The translations under genes were made by a program, and so were the position numbers. From Salvia splendens (taxonomy: Eukaryota > Streptophyta > Magnoliopsida > Lamiales > Lamiaceae), in assembly GCF_004379255.2 (NCBI RefSeq), contig NC_056038.1:10330729-10394728 (forward strand): a stretch of 64,000 nucleotides of DNA. Reading direction: 5' to 3'. A model generated the notes under the pieces. That model was given only the letters and a program-made list of their open reading frames with translations. It searched no databases and was not told where the DNA came from. Of the stretch, positions 1-10,599 are shown piece by piece. The number at the start of each line of letters is the position of its first letter. The stretch's first letter is position 1.

Positions 1-87
1 ACCCCATCTCAGTTCATTTTATGTTTCAAGACAATTTAATTTTATTTGTTTTTAAGGTTATGTATAACTGATTTTCTTTTAGTTCTA

Positions 88-120
88 TCACACTTAGACC
101 TTTGTTGGGTCTAAGTGTGA
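88..120. repeat. Perfect 13-bp stem hairpin
   Basis: tcacacttagacc pairs with ggtctaagtgtga across a 7-base loop. The right arm resembles the polypurine-side motif aagtgtgag found before the LTRs. A related hairpin follows at 202-236. Confidence 0.8.
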
Positions 121-201
121 GAAGTATGCATGCCTATTTTCTATGGTTTTTGTCTATATTTTGCCTTTCGTTTTTAAGCATGTTTTGATTATTGGCACTA
201 T

Positions 202-236
202 CTCACACTTAGCCCAGTATCTGGTCTAAGTGTGAG
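202..236. repeat. Second hairpin related to 88-120
   Basis: The arms ctcacacttagcccag and ctggtctaagtgtgag pair with one mismatch around a 3-base loop. Its stem is the same sequence as that of the 88-120 hairpin, so the two are probably a local duplication with conserved pairing. Confidence 0.75.
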
Positions 237-2084
237 AAGTTTCCCTTGTTTATTGATTGAAATTGCCTGTGCATCCAGTCCCTCGAGGACGAGCTCATAT
301 GCAGCGGGGATGGGGGACGGGTTAGTTACAGAAAATTCATACATGCTAAAATTTTTCAAAAATAACAAATTTTAGATAGCAATAAGATAGGAAATATGCA
401 TGAAATCGGATAAATGAAAGACTAGATTACTTCGTGGAAGAGTTAGAGAAAGAATTCAGTACGCTCACATGTAAAACTTGATTGCAAAAACTTGATCAAT
501 TTGAATGACGCAAGTATGATGGAATCGCTCAATTTCTAAACCAACTGTGAAGCCTATCTATATGTGAGTTATAAGCCAAAAGTAGAACACTTTCTACTAC
601 TCTTTACAAAAGAAAAATTACGAGAGGCTAACTTTTAATATTGAGATGAAAATTGCACAAGTAGTGATGACTAAAGGCATTAGGATTTAACCAGTTGAGC
701 CGTTTTTCTTCCTTCGTCCCACGAACCCGCCTCATTACTGAAGGCACCCCTTAGTTAGCCACTTTGAGCCCATACACTCTTACCCATTCTTTGAAACCTT
801 AAAACCAAAAATTTTCGTATCACATGAGGGAAGAGGGTCAAGGAGATGAAATTTATCAAGGGGAACAAAAGGGGATAACAATAGAATAAAAAAAATTAAA
901 GGTAGCCGGGTCGATCAAGTTAGACAATCAGGTTAATCATACAAAAAAAATTGAGAAAAGGTTTAAGAAAAGAAAGGGGCAGGAAATAGTTGCAACCTAA
1001 CCCAGAAAAAAATAAAATAAAGCCGAAATTTATAAGGCTAAGGGTCAACATTGACCGAGAAGGAGCATCAAGTGGAAGAAGAAATAAACACCCCAAATTT
1101 GATCCAGCAAGTTTAGTCAAATCTTTGGCTTTTTGACTCATGTGATTTTCTCTTTTAAACTTAGAACCCCTAGGACCCTACCCTAACAAGTTACTACCCC
1201 TGAGCCCTGTTACAACCCGAAACAAAGACCTTAAGGAACTATCTTGTGCAGTCCGATTCAAAGTATTAAATTTGTAGCAACACCGAGTGAACAGTCCTAA
1301 CATCTCTGGTGAGAAATGAGTGACTGAGTGAATCCAAAAGTGGTTTTTAAATTGAGTAATCTTGACAAGCTGACTCCTTGATCAAGCAGAAGCGAAAAAG
1401 CAAAAACATAAGCTACTGGTTAATGGTATGACCTCGACCTCGGGTATGATTGTTGGAAAATTATTCGGTCCAATGTATACATGTGGACACGTGTTTTTAG
1501 TTCTTGTTCTTCTTTTTTTTGCTTGTGAAACAAGTAAACCATGCCTGAAATTTGCCTTATCTTTTTCTCTTTCTTTTTCTTTCTCTTTATACTTGAGGAC
1601 AAGTATGTTTTAAGTGTGAGCAGTTTGATAAGGCTCATTTTATGCATCGGTTTTGGGGGTAAAACATATACTACTTGATCGGTTTATCGCGCAAATAAGT
1701 GTTAAAATGTGCAGAAATGCTACTTGTCCAAGGCAGCAAGGTCGAACTGATCAAGCACGTACAAAAGGCGAAAAAGGCCAAAAATCGGGGGAGTTGATCA
1801 AGGGGCGAGGTCAAGCAGTTAAAGTGGGGACCGCTGGTTTCTAGAAGGAAAACGTGAGGAAATGAGCTGGATGTGGCGCACCATTCTGTTACCCAGGACG
1901 ACGTTCTAGAAGGGGACACGTGCCAGCTTGTGAAGACGCCAGGACGAACCGATCAGAAATTTGTTATCCAAAAGCGTCGTTATTCTAGAAGAAAGAGCAC
2001 GTAGCAATCAATGAGTCGCTCATCCTCTGCATGAGTGAATATTCCCTGTCAAGATCGTTATCCAGCTGGAGGCCGAATCGAGCT

Positions 2085-2092
2085 TATAAATA
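2085..2092 (+). promoter_or_regulatory. TATA box in 5' LTR
   Basis: tataaata inside cgagcttataaatagagg; the same site is at 5192-5199 in the 3' LTR. It is the natural start signal for the element RNA. Confidence 0.6.
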
Positions 2093-2137
2093 GAGGCTGC
2101 GCCACCACAAGAGAGTATCCGAGACTTTACTTTCCGC

Positions 2138-2236
2138 CTAGTTTAGCTTAGTTTAGCTTAGTTCAGCTCTCTAGCTTAGTTTAGCTTAGTTCTTCTCTCT
2201 TAGCTTAGTTTAGTTCAGATCTCTAGTTTAGCTTAG
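2138..2236 (+). repeat. TAGCTTAGTTT minisatellite in the LTR
   Basis: Roughly ten irregular copies of a 9-11 base unit (tagtttagct and variants with ttcagctctc) lie just downstream of the TATA box, in what should be the transcribed leader. The same array is at 5248-5346. Confidence 0.7.
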
Positions 2237-2805
2237 ATAGCGTAGTTAAAAGGGCGACCGAAGGGATCACTGCAGAATAACCATTTCTGTCGGCGTAACT
2301 TAAGTTTCCCGCTGAGATTCTTCTCAGTTTACCGCTTTCTTTATTTTCGAAGTGTTAGCTTAGTTTATTTTCACGCTGTAATCGTATCTTAGTTTAATCG
2401 AAGTTATTCTTTCTATTAAATCGCGCATTTACTTTTCTGTTATTACCTGCAATTTACTTGACCCAGTGTTTAAATTTCCGTTGATCAAGCTAGCTAGTTT
2501 GAATTCTGCCTAGATAAAAACCGTAGTTAAAATTCCCAAGTTAAAGCGTGGCAGCAGTCAACCCCCCTGTTCACTACTCACACACTCGACACACCAACTT
2601 CTCTGTGGGATCGACCCCGAACTTGCCGCTTTACTGTTAAAGTAGTGCGAAATCGGGAGTTATAAATATTATCTTTGGCACGTTTCGGTTCGAGGATTGA
2701 TTCGATTAAGTGGCAACGACAATTTGCTAACTGGTCCAACCGATTCAGTTATCCTCCATATAACTTGATCCAATCTTAATCCGCGCGTTTCCGAGCCCGC
2801 CAAAA

Positions 2806-2822
2806 TGGAGCCGTTGCCGGGA
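2806..2822 (+). promoter_or_regulatory. Primer-binding site, tRNA-Asp type
   Basis: tggagccgttgccggga starts three bases after the LTR. Athila/Tat elements typically have tggcgccgttgccgggga here, complementary to the 3' end of tRNA-Asp; this copy differs by about two bases. Confidence 0.75.
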
Positions 2823-2909
2823 AAGCATGGTGTTACTTTATGTTTGTGTGTAGTGCGTAGGAGTAAATAGTTTATTTCTTTCTTTTCTTATTTGTTTTTC
2901 CTGCTTTTG

Positions 2910-4624
2910 ATGAGAAGGTACCACCAAGGCGATTACTAGAATCATCCTTTGATATATAGAAGAACTAACAATCGTTGGAGAGTCCAGGAAGCCGGCGTAG
3001 TTACCACTCGTTACAGAGCAGCTTTAGAGGCAGCAGCAGGAGCTGAGCAAAACCCACTACCACCACCACCAAAGCAAACAGAAGCAGAGATGGCCGTTGT
3101 CATCGACGACTCGGGAATCGGCTCTTTGCACGCTCATGATGAGAAGGAGCCCACACATGCAATTGCCGCCACTCCTGGGATGCGGACCATCGCTATAAAA
3201 TCAGGAGTGCTGGCCGTCTTGACCCACTTCTACGGCCTTTCTGGAGGAGTTCTGCCGATACTGCGATATTCAGCCCGTCCAGGCTGGATCCACGTCTGAA
3301 GATTACAGGCTCAAGGCTATCCCCTTCGTTTTGAAAGGGGACGCAGGAGTATGGCTGTCAAGGCTACCAGAGGGATCCATCAGGACTTGGGCGGAATTCC
3401 GCATGAGATTCCTCGACCGTTTCTTCCCAGCATCAAAGACAAGTGCCCTGAAAAGGGAGATTACAGAGGCCAGACAAGAGTACGACGAGCCCCTCGGCCA
3501 GTACTGGGACAGATTTCAAGGGCTGCTTTAAGCATGCCCCAACCACAAGCTGGGAGAAAATGAGATCTACTCGATCTTCTACGGCGGACTCACTGTGGAT
3601 AACAAGAACAACCTCAACCTCGCAGCTCAAGGGGATTTCTCAAAAACCCCTTTTAGCCAAGCTAAGAATATTCTGGAGAGGCTGATCGAGGCCAAGCGGT
3701 CGTATGAGACAACCTGAGGGAAGTACAGACGAGGGGCAGTGCACGCAGCAGAGGCACGCAATGATGAAAAGCTAGAAGCTCGATTTGAGCAAATGGAGAA
3801 AAGGGTGCTGGAGGCAGTGGAGAAAGCCAGACCACCACCACCAACTGCACCCATGGAAACGCAGTATGTGCCGCAACCACCGCCGCCAGAGGAACATCAT
3901 TACTACTACTGCGAGTTTCCCCCTGAGGTTGAGCAAGTGAATGCCGCAGGCCACTGGAATGCAAATGGCAACTGGATCCAGGGGAAGCAGAGAGATGCTC
4001 CATGGAGAGATCACCCAAACTTTAGATGGACCGATCAAAATCAGAACCAACCACAACTACCCCCCTCCACAGCAGATACACTCCTCTGACGGGCAGTCCA
4101 ACTGGCCGTCCCGAATCATGGATAGACCAAACACTGGAGGAAACAGAGTACAAGGAGGTCAGGCAGGTTGGTCAAGTGCCCCTCAAGGGAACTGGTCAAG
4201 CGGATGACAATCCAATTGGTCAAGCCGACAAAAGGAAAGAGACTGGGGAGGATACCAACACCAAATCCCCCAGTATAGCAACCAGGGAAGACAATCAAGT
4301 AACCAAATGGTGAGTTATGTTCCACAGTACTTCCAAGGGAACCAACAAAACCACCAGTTCCAGAGCCAACCAGAGCAGTATGGATCGTCCGGTTTCTATC
4401 AGCAAGGTTATGGAGGAGGCCGATTTAATCAGAGAAATAACAGGCAGCAAAATGAAAATCCAGGGGATATGACGATTCCACATCAGCCCAATGATGCTGT
4501 GTGGGAAATACAGGAAGCCCAGAAAGTACAGAGAGCCGCATTAGAAATGCTCACGAAGCAGTTATCTCAGGTCGCCATGTCACTAGGCGAGCTAAGAGGT
4601 AATGATGGGAAGATTCCGGCTTGA
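2910..4624 (+). pseudogene. Decayed Athila-like gag
   Basis: The ATG at 2910 is followed by a stop at codon 10 (TAG at 2937). The frame then reads to about 3299, moves to another frame for the retrotransposon-gag core (3250-4089, with stops at 3529 and 3715), and shifts again to end at 4624. Recognisable core signatures are the tryptophan-rich stretch with GDAGVWLSRLP and TWAEFRMRFLDRFFP, followed by an arginine-coiled region, then a proline- and glutamine-rich tail. Gag would form the particle shell. The sequence breaks off at GKIPA, where full-length relatives continue into protease and pol, and joins the pre-LTR sequence directly. Not translatable as a whole. Confidence 0.85.
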
Positions 4625-4733
4625 GGACAAGTATGTTTTAAGTGAAACATGCCTGAAATTTGCCTTATCTTTTTCTCTTTCTTTTTCTTTCTCTTTATAC
4701 TTGAGGACAAGTATGTTTTAAGTGTGAGCAGTT
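4621..4733 (+). repeat. Pre-LTR tract with duplicated junction motif
   Basis: cttgaggacaagtatg...aagtg occurs at 4622-4645 and again at 4699-4724, bracketing the pyrimidine-rich tract. The first copy is fused to the end of gag. A deletion between two copies of this short repeat would explain how pol was lost in one step. The second copy leads into the polypurine side (aagtgtgagcag) of the 3' LTR. Confidence 0.65.
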
Positions 4734-5906
4734 TGATAAGGCTCATTTTATGCATCGGTTTTGGGGGTAAAACATATACTACTTGATCGGTTTATCGCGC
4801 AAACAAGTGTTAAAATGTGCAGAAATGCTACTTGTCCAAGGCAGCAATGCCGAACTGATCAAGCACGTACAAAAGGCAAAAAAGGCCAAAAATCGGGGGA
4901 GTTGATCAAGGGGCGAGGTCAAGCAGTTAAAGTGGGGACCGCTGGTTTTTAGAAGGAAAATGTGAGGAAATGAGCTGGATGTGGCGCACCATTCTGTTTC
5001 CCAGGACGACGTTCTAGAAGGGGACACGTGCCAGCTTGTGAAGACGCCAGGACGACCGATCAGAAATTTGTTATCCAAAAGTGTCGTTATTCTAGAAGAA
5101 AAAGCACGTAGCAATCAATGAGTCGCTCATCCTCTGCATGAGTGAGTATTCCCTGTCAAGATCGTTATCCAGCTGGAGGCCGAATCGAGCTTATAAATAG
5201 AGGCTGCGCCACCACAAGAGAGTATCCGAGACTTTACTTTCCGCCTAGTTTAGCTTAGTTTAGCTTAGTTCAGCTCTCTAGCTTAGTTTAGCTTAGTTCT
5301 TCTCTCTTAGCTTAGTTTAGTTCAGATCTCTAGTTTAGCTTAGATAGCGTAGTTAAAAGGGCGACCGAATGGAGCACTGCAGAATAACCATTTCTGTCGG
5401 CGTAACTTAAGTTTCCCTCTGAGATTCTTCTCAGTTTACCGCTTTCTTTATTTTCGAAGTGTTAGCTTAGTTTATTTTCACGCTGTAATCGTATCTTAGT
5501 TTAATCGATGTTATTCTCTCTTTTAAATCGCGCATTTACTTTTTTGTTATTACCTGCAATTTACTTGACCCAGTGTTTAAATTTCCGTTGATCAAGCTAG
5601 CTAGTTTGAATTCTGCCTAGATAAAAACCGTAGTTAAAACTCCCAAGTTAAAGCGTGACAGCAGCCAACCCCCATGTTCACTACTCACACACTCGACACA
5701 CCAACTTCTCTGTGGGATCGCCGAACTTGCCGCTTTACTGTTAAAGTAGTGCGAAATCGGGAGTTATAAATATTATCTTTGACGCGTTTCGGTTCGAGGA
5801 TTGATTCGATTAAGTGGCAACGACAATTTGCTAACTGGTCCAACCGATTCAGTTATCCTCCATATAACTTGATTCAATCTTAATCCGCGCGTTTCCGAGC
5901 CCGCTA
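4734..5906 (+). repeat. 3' LTR of the gag-only element
   Basis: Direct repeat of 1626-2802, beginning tgataagg and ending cccgcta (terminal CA mutated to TA). It cuts the 3' side of the plant-mobile-domain pseudogene that follows. Confidence 0.85.
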
Positions 5907-5988
5907 GTTGTTCCTTTCCACCTTTAAATAAAATTGATGTAAGAAAATAACCCAAGATGCATAAATAAATAAATATTTAGATTTATAC

Positions 5989-6842
5989 CTGGCGCCACAT
6001 GGCGTATATGGCTCGCACGATTGACTCTATGAACGAAGGCCTCAATGTGGGCATTCTGTCCCACGCCCATAGCTACAGAAGGATCATAGGCCCGCCCAAC
6101 TCTTTCCTCTTATCCATGGAAGCCTCGCACAGATAATGATAAAGGTAGGACAAAGCCTCACTTCCCCAACTTATAGTCCGCACCTCGTCCGGATCCTCAA
6201 ACGCGTTCAACCACATAAATGGAACCTTACACCCCGTGGTGTTTGGTACAATGAGACCTCCTAACAAAATTAGGGCATGGATATGTGCCACTTGGATGTA
6301 TACGTACGTAGGTAGGTCATCACCCAAAGGTATCCTTGTCTGGTTGATCAGTGCGGTCATCAACAAACCGCCTTGCTTTGTCTCTGTGGATGTATCCGGT
6401 ATCCATCCCAACAAATCACGGTACTTGCTAGGCCAATCTGGATAGCCGACATGATAGTCACGCCCTGTGAAAACGCGATTGTCCGCTCTTAAGCCCCAAA
6501 TGTCTTGCACATCTTCCAAGGTCACCGTCGCCTCTCCGATTGGTAGATGAAAGCGTGCGTCTCCGGCCTCCAACGCTCAATCAAAGCCATGATCAGCTCA
6601 TTGTCGACCTTCATCGACCTCCCACAATCCATCACGCCTTTGAAACCAAAGGCGTCAAGCCAAAACCTCACATTCTCATGAATGTCGACGTCCCAAGTCT
6701 TACTTTCTGTCCTTCGGACTTTGAATACTTGTGTTGTGCTCTCTTTCATTAGTTTATTTGAAATGTGATGTTTCTGCAGATATAGCACGGACGGGTCTTC
6801 GGGTCCATATAATAATTGTCCGCTTGAACTTGAAGTCTCCAT
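5989..6842 (-). pseudogene. Plant mobile domain (PMD/MAIN-like) gene, broken
   Basis: Read on the minus strand from ATG 6842, the protein opens with LLYGPEDPSVLYLQKHHIS and has the PMD signatures ALIERWRPETHAF, EATVTLEDVQDIWGL, and later EALSYLYHYLCEA and LWAWDRMP. This is the aminotransferase-like plant mobile domain found in MAIN-type proteins and also in several plant transposons. Two breaks are visible: a one-base frameshift near 6555 (within the stretch after ERWRPETHAF) and an in-frame TAG just before LWAWDRMP (near 6070). CGCCAG/GTATAA at 5989 looks like a splice donor; further exons would lie where the LTR at 5906 now ends, so the 3' end is missing. Host relic or transposon passenger cannot be decided. 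Confidence 0.75.
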
Positions 6843-7444
6843 CTAATCTAATAACGTATTTACAAAACACCAATTACAAAATCACATTTACAATACACAT
6901 AACATATACATTCAAATCCATCATCAAAACAACAAAACATCATACACCAAATGATTCACTACTAATCCATTGCATACAATATATTAGAAACTCCAATTCA
7001 TCGCAATTCATGCTTTATAAGGGCTAGTTTACATATAACTACTAAATTAGAATGTTAAATTACAAGATACATTTCAACCCCTACCTTCTTCTCCAATAAT
7101 AACAAAAAACGCAAAACCAAGCATCTCAAACATATCAAAAACTATACAATAGAATGAATTTCACCAATAAAATCCATTACAATTAACAAAACAACAAACC
7201 ATCAGTCAAATTTGAACAATTTCTTATAAACCCTAATTCACAAAATTGAGAGAAACCTACACAAAATATGCAAATAAACTACAAATAATGGAGGAATGTT
7301 GAAAGATTGAAGGAAACTTACCGGAATATGACGGAAAATCGACAAGAAATCGCCAAGAAATCGCCAAGGAAATAGCTGAGTTTTGTCTGCCTCTCTTTCT
7401 CTCGCGTATTCTGCCTCCCTCGCTACTGATTTAAGCAAATTAGA
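6843..7444. other. AT-rich stretch upstream of the PMD pseudogene
   Basis: No gene seen. This would be 5' flank of the PMD pseudogene. The part after 7383 is richer in CT and leads into the palindrome array. Confidence 0.5.
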
Positions 7445-7683
7445 GACGCATGACGCTCATGCGTCTCCGCCTAAGACGCATGACACTCATGCGTCGTTCG
7501 TGAAATTTAAAAAAAATAAAAGACGCATGAGGGAGATGCGTCGCTTCCTAAGACGCATAAGCGTCATGCGTCGTTAAAAAAATTTGAAAAAATTGAGAGA
7601 CGCATGTCCCTCATGCGTCTTCCACAAAGACGCATAATCGTAATGCGTTTCATTAAAAGGAGACGCATGAGGGTCATGCGTCT
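7445..7683. repeat. Array of seven GACGCAT...ATGCGTC palindromes
   Basis: Near-perfect 21-bp palindromes with arms gacgcatga and tcatgcgtc start at 7445, 7475, 7522, 7552, 7599, 7629 and 7662. The steps are 30, 47, 30, 47, 30 and 33, so the array is a 77-bp unit of two palindromes, repeated three times with a shortened last spacer. The short spacers end in cctaa or cacaaa; the long ones are A-rich. Arm mismatches are partly compensated. Individual units could extrude cruciforms. Confidence 0.9.
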
Positions 7684-8189
7684 CTCCTAAAGGCGGAATA
7701 AAAAAAGTCCAGTACACTTGAGGAATGATAAATGCAGTCTAGAAAAAAAAAGAAAAAAACCGATTTAGATTTCTACGGTTAGGACCTAAGGAGATCCGGG
7801 CTGGTCAAATGCCTGCTTGTCTGTAACCATGGATGCTGTCGTCCAACAACGACACTCCCTTTTTCTTTTTTTTTCATTTGTAATTCTAATTTTAACAGTA
7901 ATCATCCCACCTCATCGAATCCAATTCCTCCAAAAGGTAAATTCTTAAAGTAATGAATTCAATTTGCATGCAAGAATCTAGTGGTCGATGACATCTTGGT
8001 TTTGTTTTGGGGATTTTAATTTCAATTCTTTATGATTTTCTTTATTAGTATTTTGTTCTTAGTTAAACTTGAAAATGATGGCTTTTTATGCTACCACAAT
8101 ATTCAACCTCAATTCCGGGACCAAAAATGGCTAAGATATTTTAACACAATTCTTAATTCAGGATTTAGATGTCAACAAATAGAAAACCA
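7684..8189. other. Non-coding stretch
   Basis: No gene or clear repeat border seen; AT-rich with poly-A and poly-T runs. Confidence 0.4.
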
Positions 8190-8342
8190 ATAAAAAAAAA
8201 TTACTTCATCCGCTAGTCACAAATTATCTCATTTTGTCATTTCGTCCGTCCACTAATAAATATCACATTTTTTTTATACTTTTGATAATGAATCTCATAT
8301 TCCATTAATTTTATCTCACTCCAATTTTATTATAAAATTAAC
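8190..8342. mobile_element. Truncated Stowaway-like MITE half
   Basis: The stretch ttacttcatccgctagtc, with cgtccgtccac and the following caatttta/ttataaaa part, matches the left half of the Stowaway elements elsewhere in the window. It stops at the broken end of the copia element, so no right terminus is present. Confidence 0.45.
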
Positions 8343-9253
8343 GCTCCCTCTGAATTAGTTTGAAAAAGGATGCAAATCTATCAAAGACTTCTGATTTGTG
8401 TTTCAAAAAATAAATCCATGTCATCCTAGTACAGACATCCACAAAAATCACAAAATATCGAAAACCGTTTCCACCAACAAAAGGCGATGGGCCCCAAACA
8501 TCAGAGTGTACTAGAGAAAACATAGATTGCATACGAGTGTTTGTAGGTTTAAAGTTCTGTCTGTGGCTCTTGGCCAAATCACAAGTCTCACAAGAAAAAT
8601 CAAAAGAAATAGAAAGGTTCAGGTAAAGTAATTTAAAGTAACCAGGAGATGGGTGTCCTAGTCTTCGGTGCCAGAGCCAAGTTTCCTGTTTTGTGGATCC
8701 GTGAGCCAGCATCGCACTCCCATGTTTAGCTAACTCGACCATGTAATAGAGCCACTGCTTCTCAGTGCCACGCCCAAGAATCCTCCTCGTCTGAATATCC
8801 TGCAGAATGCAAAAATCAGGATGCATTAGAAGAGTGCAATTTAACTCCTTCGTCACATGACTTATAGACATCAATCTTTGAGACAGTGTACGAACATAGA
8901 GACAATTCTTAAGCCAGAGTGCAGGTGATATTTCAATCGTGCCAGAACCCACAACAGTAATTAATTCCCCATTTGCAGTTTGAATATACGATCTATCCGT
9001 ATCTTCACTATACTCAATAAAATCATTTTTATCTGGAGTCATTGTGTCGGTTGCCCCACAATCAAATATCCAACCTTTCAATTTATTTTCGGTGATGTCA
9101 TAAACATGAAATGCAGCGGAAATATCTCGTAAGGGTGAAAAAGCATTTTTCGACACAAAATTGGGGTAATTTTCAGATTTTTCAGCAACTAGGGGTCCCT
9201 TCTTAATTTTATGAATTATGGGGTTCTATATAAATATGGATGGGGTTCTGTTT
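8338..9253 (-). pseudogene. copia protease/integrase fragment
   Basis: An open stretch runs from 9156 to 8338 and extends upstream in the same frame, past one stop near 9229, to the gag side. From 9156: the aspartic protease motif is at about residue 32 but reads DCGAT, where copia proteases usually have DSGA or DTGA. It is followed by the GAG-pre-integrase segment (LWHRRLGHPS) with the HHCC zinc-binding residues ending CETCDLAKSH, then the beginning of the integrase core (LVHSDVWGPSP, first catalytic Asp). The frame ends at a TAA inside unrelated MITE sequence, so the rest of the integrase is gone. Confidence 0.85.
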
Positions 9254-9328
9254 TGTAATTTTCGAACTTGAGGGGGGGGATTGTATTTAGCATAGTTGAA
9301 TTTAGGGTTTGGATATAATCCAAACCCT

Positions 9329-10436
9329 TTACCTCCTTTGACGCCGCCTCCACTGATTTCCGTCCATTCTGCGAGATTTTCGGCACCCCTCACGTTGCCG
9401 CCGGCCGATGGAGACTCCTGTCGCACCTCGTTCCGGCTCCAGTCGATTCCCCATGATTCCCGGCCTCCATTCGTCGCGGGACTCCTTCTCCGTTTGCCTG
9501 AGAATTCTTTGCCTTCTGTCGTTCCTCCCACCACTCCGGTTATCCAATCCGTTTAAAGCAATTCTCCCAAGTATGCTTCTGTCTTCCGCAATGGGAGCAC
9601 CATAGTTTTGAGGTGTCGACCCTGTTTCCCGGTCGGCTGGTGGCCGAGGGTCGTGACGGTGCCGCGTTACTCCGGTGTGGCGGTCTTTGGTTCTGTGCGA
9701 TATACCCTTGTCTGATTCTGCCTAATGATGATTCGGTTCCGCCGTTGGCTTCGTCGGTGGGTGAGGGCGACGTCGGTGGCATGATTCTCCATCGAGCCAC
9801 CTCCGTCTTCACCCACCCATACGCCGCCTCCACTGATGGCGTCGGTTCCTCCTTCAGAATTTCCCTACGGATTGCGTCGTATTCCTGATTTAATCCGGTC
9901 AGGAACTTGATGAGCCTCTTGGAGTTTGAGTAGTTTCTGAATTGTTCGATCCCCTTGTCACAGCGGCTGATTGGTTGTTTCTGGCTTCGATCTATATTAA
10001 TCCACAATCCGTGGATATTTCTGTAGTATGTTTCAAGGTCCATACTTCCTTGTTTGATGTTAATCGCCTTCTCTTCCAGGTCATAGATGATGTATCGATC
10101 GACTTTGCTCTCGAACGTTACGGCAAGGTTGTCCCACAAGGCTTTCGCCGTTTGATGGTGTGCGAAATCGGCAATTATGTCGTTTTCAATGTTATCGAAA
10201 ATCCACGAGAATACCACGAGGTCGTTCTCTTCCCATTCGTCATAGCCTTTACTCCCCGGTTCTGGGGGATCGTTCTTGATGTATGGGTATGCACCCCTGC
10301 CTCCAATCTTTACTTTGATCAAACGCGCCCATAACGGGTAATTCCAACCATTCAATTTGAATGGCACAGTGATACTCTTGCTGTTTCGAAGACTCACGGT
10401 CTGATCCACTTCTTTTGTATCCTCTGTATCTGACAT
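9329..10436 (-). pseudogene. copia Gag, interrupted after the zinc knuckle
   Basis: ATG at 10436. 298 residues are open down to 9540: a UBN2-type copia Gag core (KLNGWNYPLWARL, ALWDNLAVTFES, TYYRNIHGLW, LIKFLTGLNQEYD), then a basic proline-rich linker and a CCHC knuckle (CSHCGRQKHTWENC). A TAA directly after KRIG replaces the usual tyrosine before PEWWEE, and the same frame continues for another 60 or so codons before further breaks, which shows an acquired nonsense mutation. Gag would package the element RNA in cytoplasmic particles. Confidence 0.85.
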
Positions 10437-10450
10437 GTTTGGTGTAGGTC

Positions 10451-10542
10451 GGTATTTCGGATGGCTTGATTCTGGTCGGAGAAAGGGTCGGGAAAGGTAT
10501 TTCGGATGGCCTGATCTTGGCCGGAAAAAAAATGTCGGGAAA
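10451..10542 (-). repeat. 46-bp tandem duplication in the copia leader
   Basis: Two adjacent copies of ggtatttcggatggc followed by a CGG-rich part and gtcgggaaa (10451-10495, 10496-10542). It lies between the primer site and the gag start. Confidence 0.75.
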
Positions 10543-10587
10543 GGTATTATCGGTTGTGATGAAATTTTTCTAAGCCAAGTTCGACTT

Positions 10588-10599
10588 GCTCTGATGCCA
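10588..10599 (-). promoter_or_regulatory. copia primer-binding site (tRNA-iMet)
   Basis: The minus strand reads tggcatcagagc, one change from the usual plant copia tggtatcagagc, directly next to the LTR end. Confidence 0.85.

Larger units (their letters stand above)
1..1625 (+). mobile_element. 3' untranslated part of an upstream Athila-like LTR element
   Basis: No convincing coding frame is present. The last 85 bases or so (about 1540-1625) repeat almost exactly the sequence just before the 3' LTR at 4734: the pyrimidine-rich tract, then ttgaggacaagtatg and aagtgtgagcag. Such a segment normally lies only between an internal domain and a 3' LTR, so this stretch is best read as the tail of another copy whose 3' LTR is the repeat starting at 1626. 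Two related hairpins (88-120, 202-236) and a purine-rich run near 305-320 fit non-coding retroelement spacer. The rest is AT-rich and I recognise nothing else in it. Confidence 0.5.
1626..2802 (+). repeat. 5' LTR of the gag-only element
   Basis: Begins tgataagg and ends cccgcca, directly before the primer-binding site. It repeats as 4734-5906. It holds a TATA box and a TAGCTTAGTTT minisatellite just downstream of it. Confidence 0.85.
1626..5906 (+). mobile_element. Gag-only LTR retrotransposon (TR-GAG type, Athila-like)
   Basis: Two direct LTRs of about 1.17 kb enclose only 1.93 kb of internal sequence: a primer-binding site, a decayed gag and a pre-LTR tract. There is no protease, reverse transcriptase or integrase, so any movement must have relied on enzymes from a full-length relative. 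Plant elements of this layout are known as TR-GAG elements. The LTRs differ at roughly two dozen positions by eye, so the copy is not very recent. No target-site duplication is visible: the left side is pre-LTR sequence of another copy and the right side is unrelated. This fits two elements sharing the left LTR. Confidence 0.8.

Noticed and set aside
3662..4056. Minus-strand frames opposite the decayed gag
   Set aside because: Antisense of proline- and glutamine-rich gag sequence with no recognisable domain.
7445..7683. CRISPR-like array (regular short repeats with spacers)
   Set aside because: The repeats are palindromes with alternating 30/47 steps and the spacers are themselves repeated; the DNA is a plant nuclear genome.
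9296..10334. Plus-strand open frames of 64-130 codons
   Set aside because: Shadows of the minus-strand copia gag and its 3' part; no independent support.
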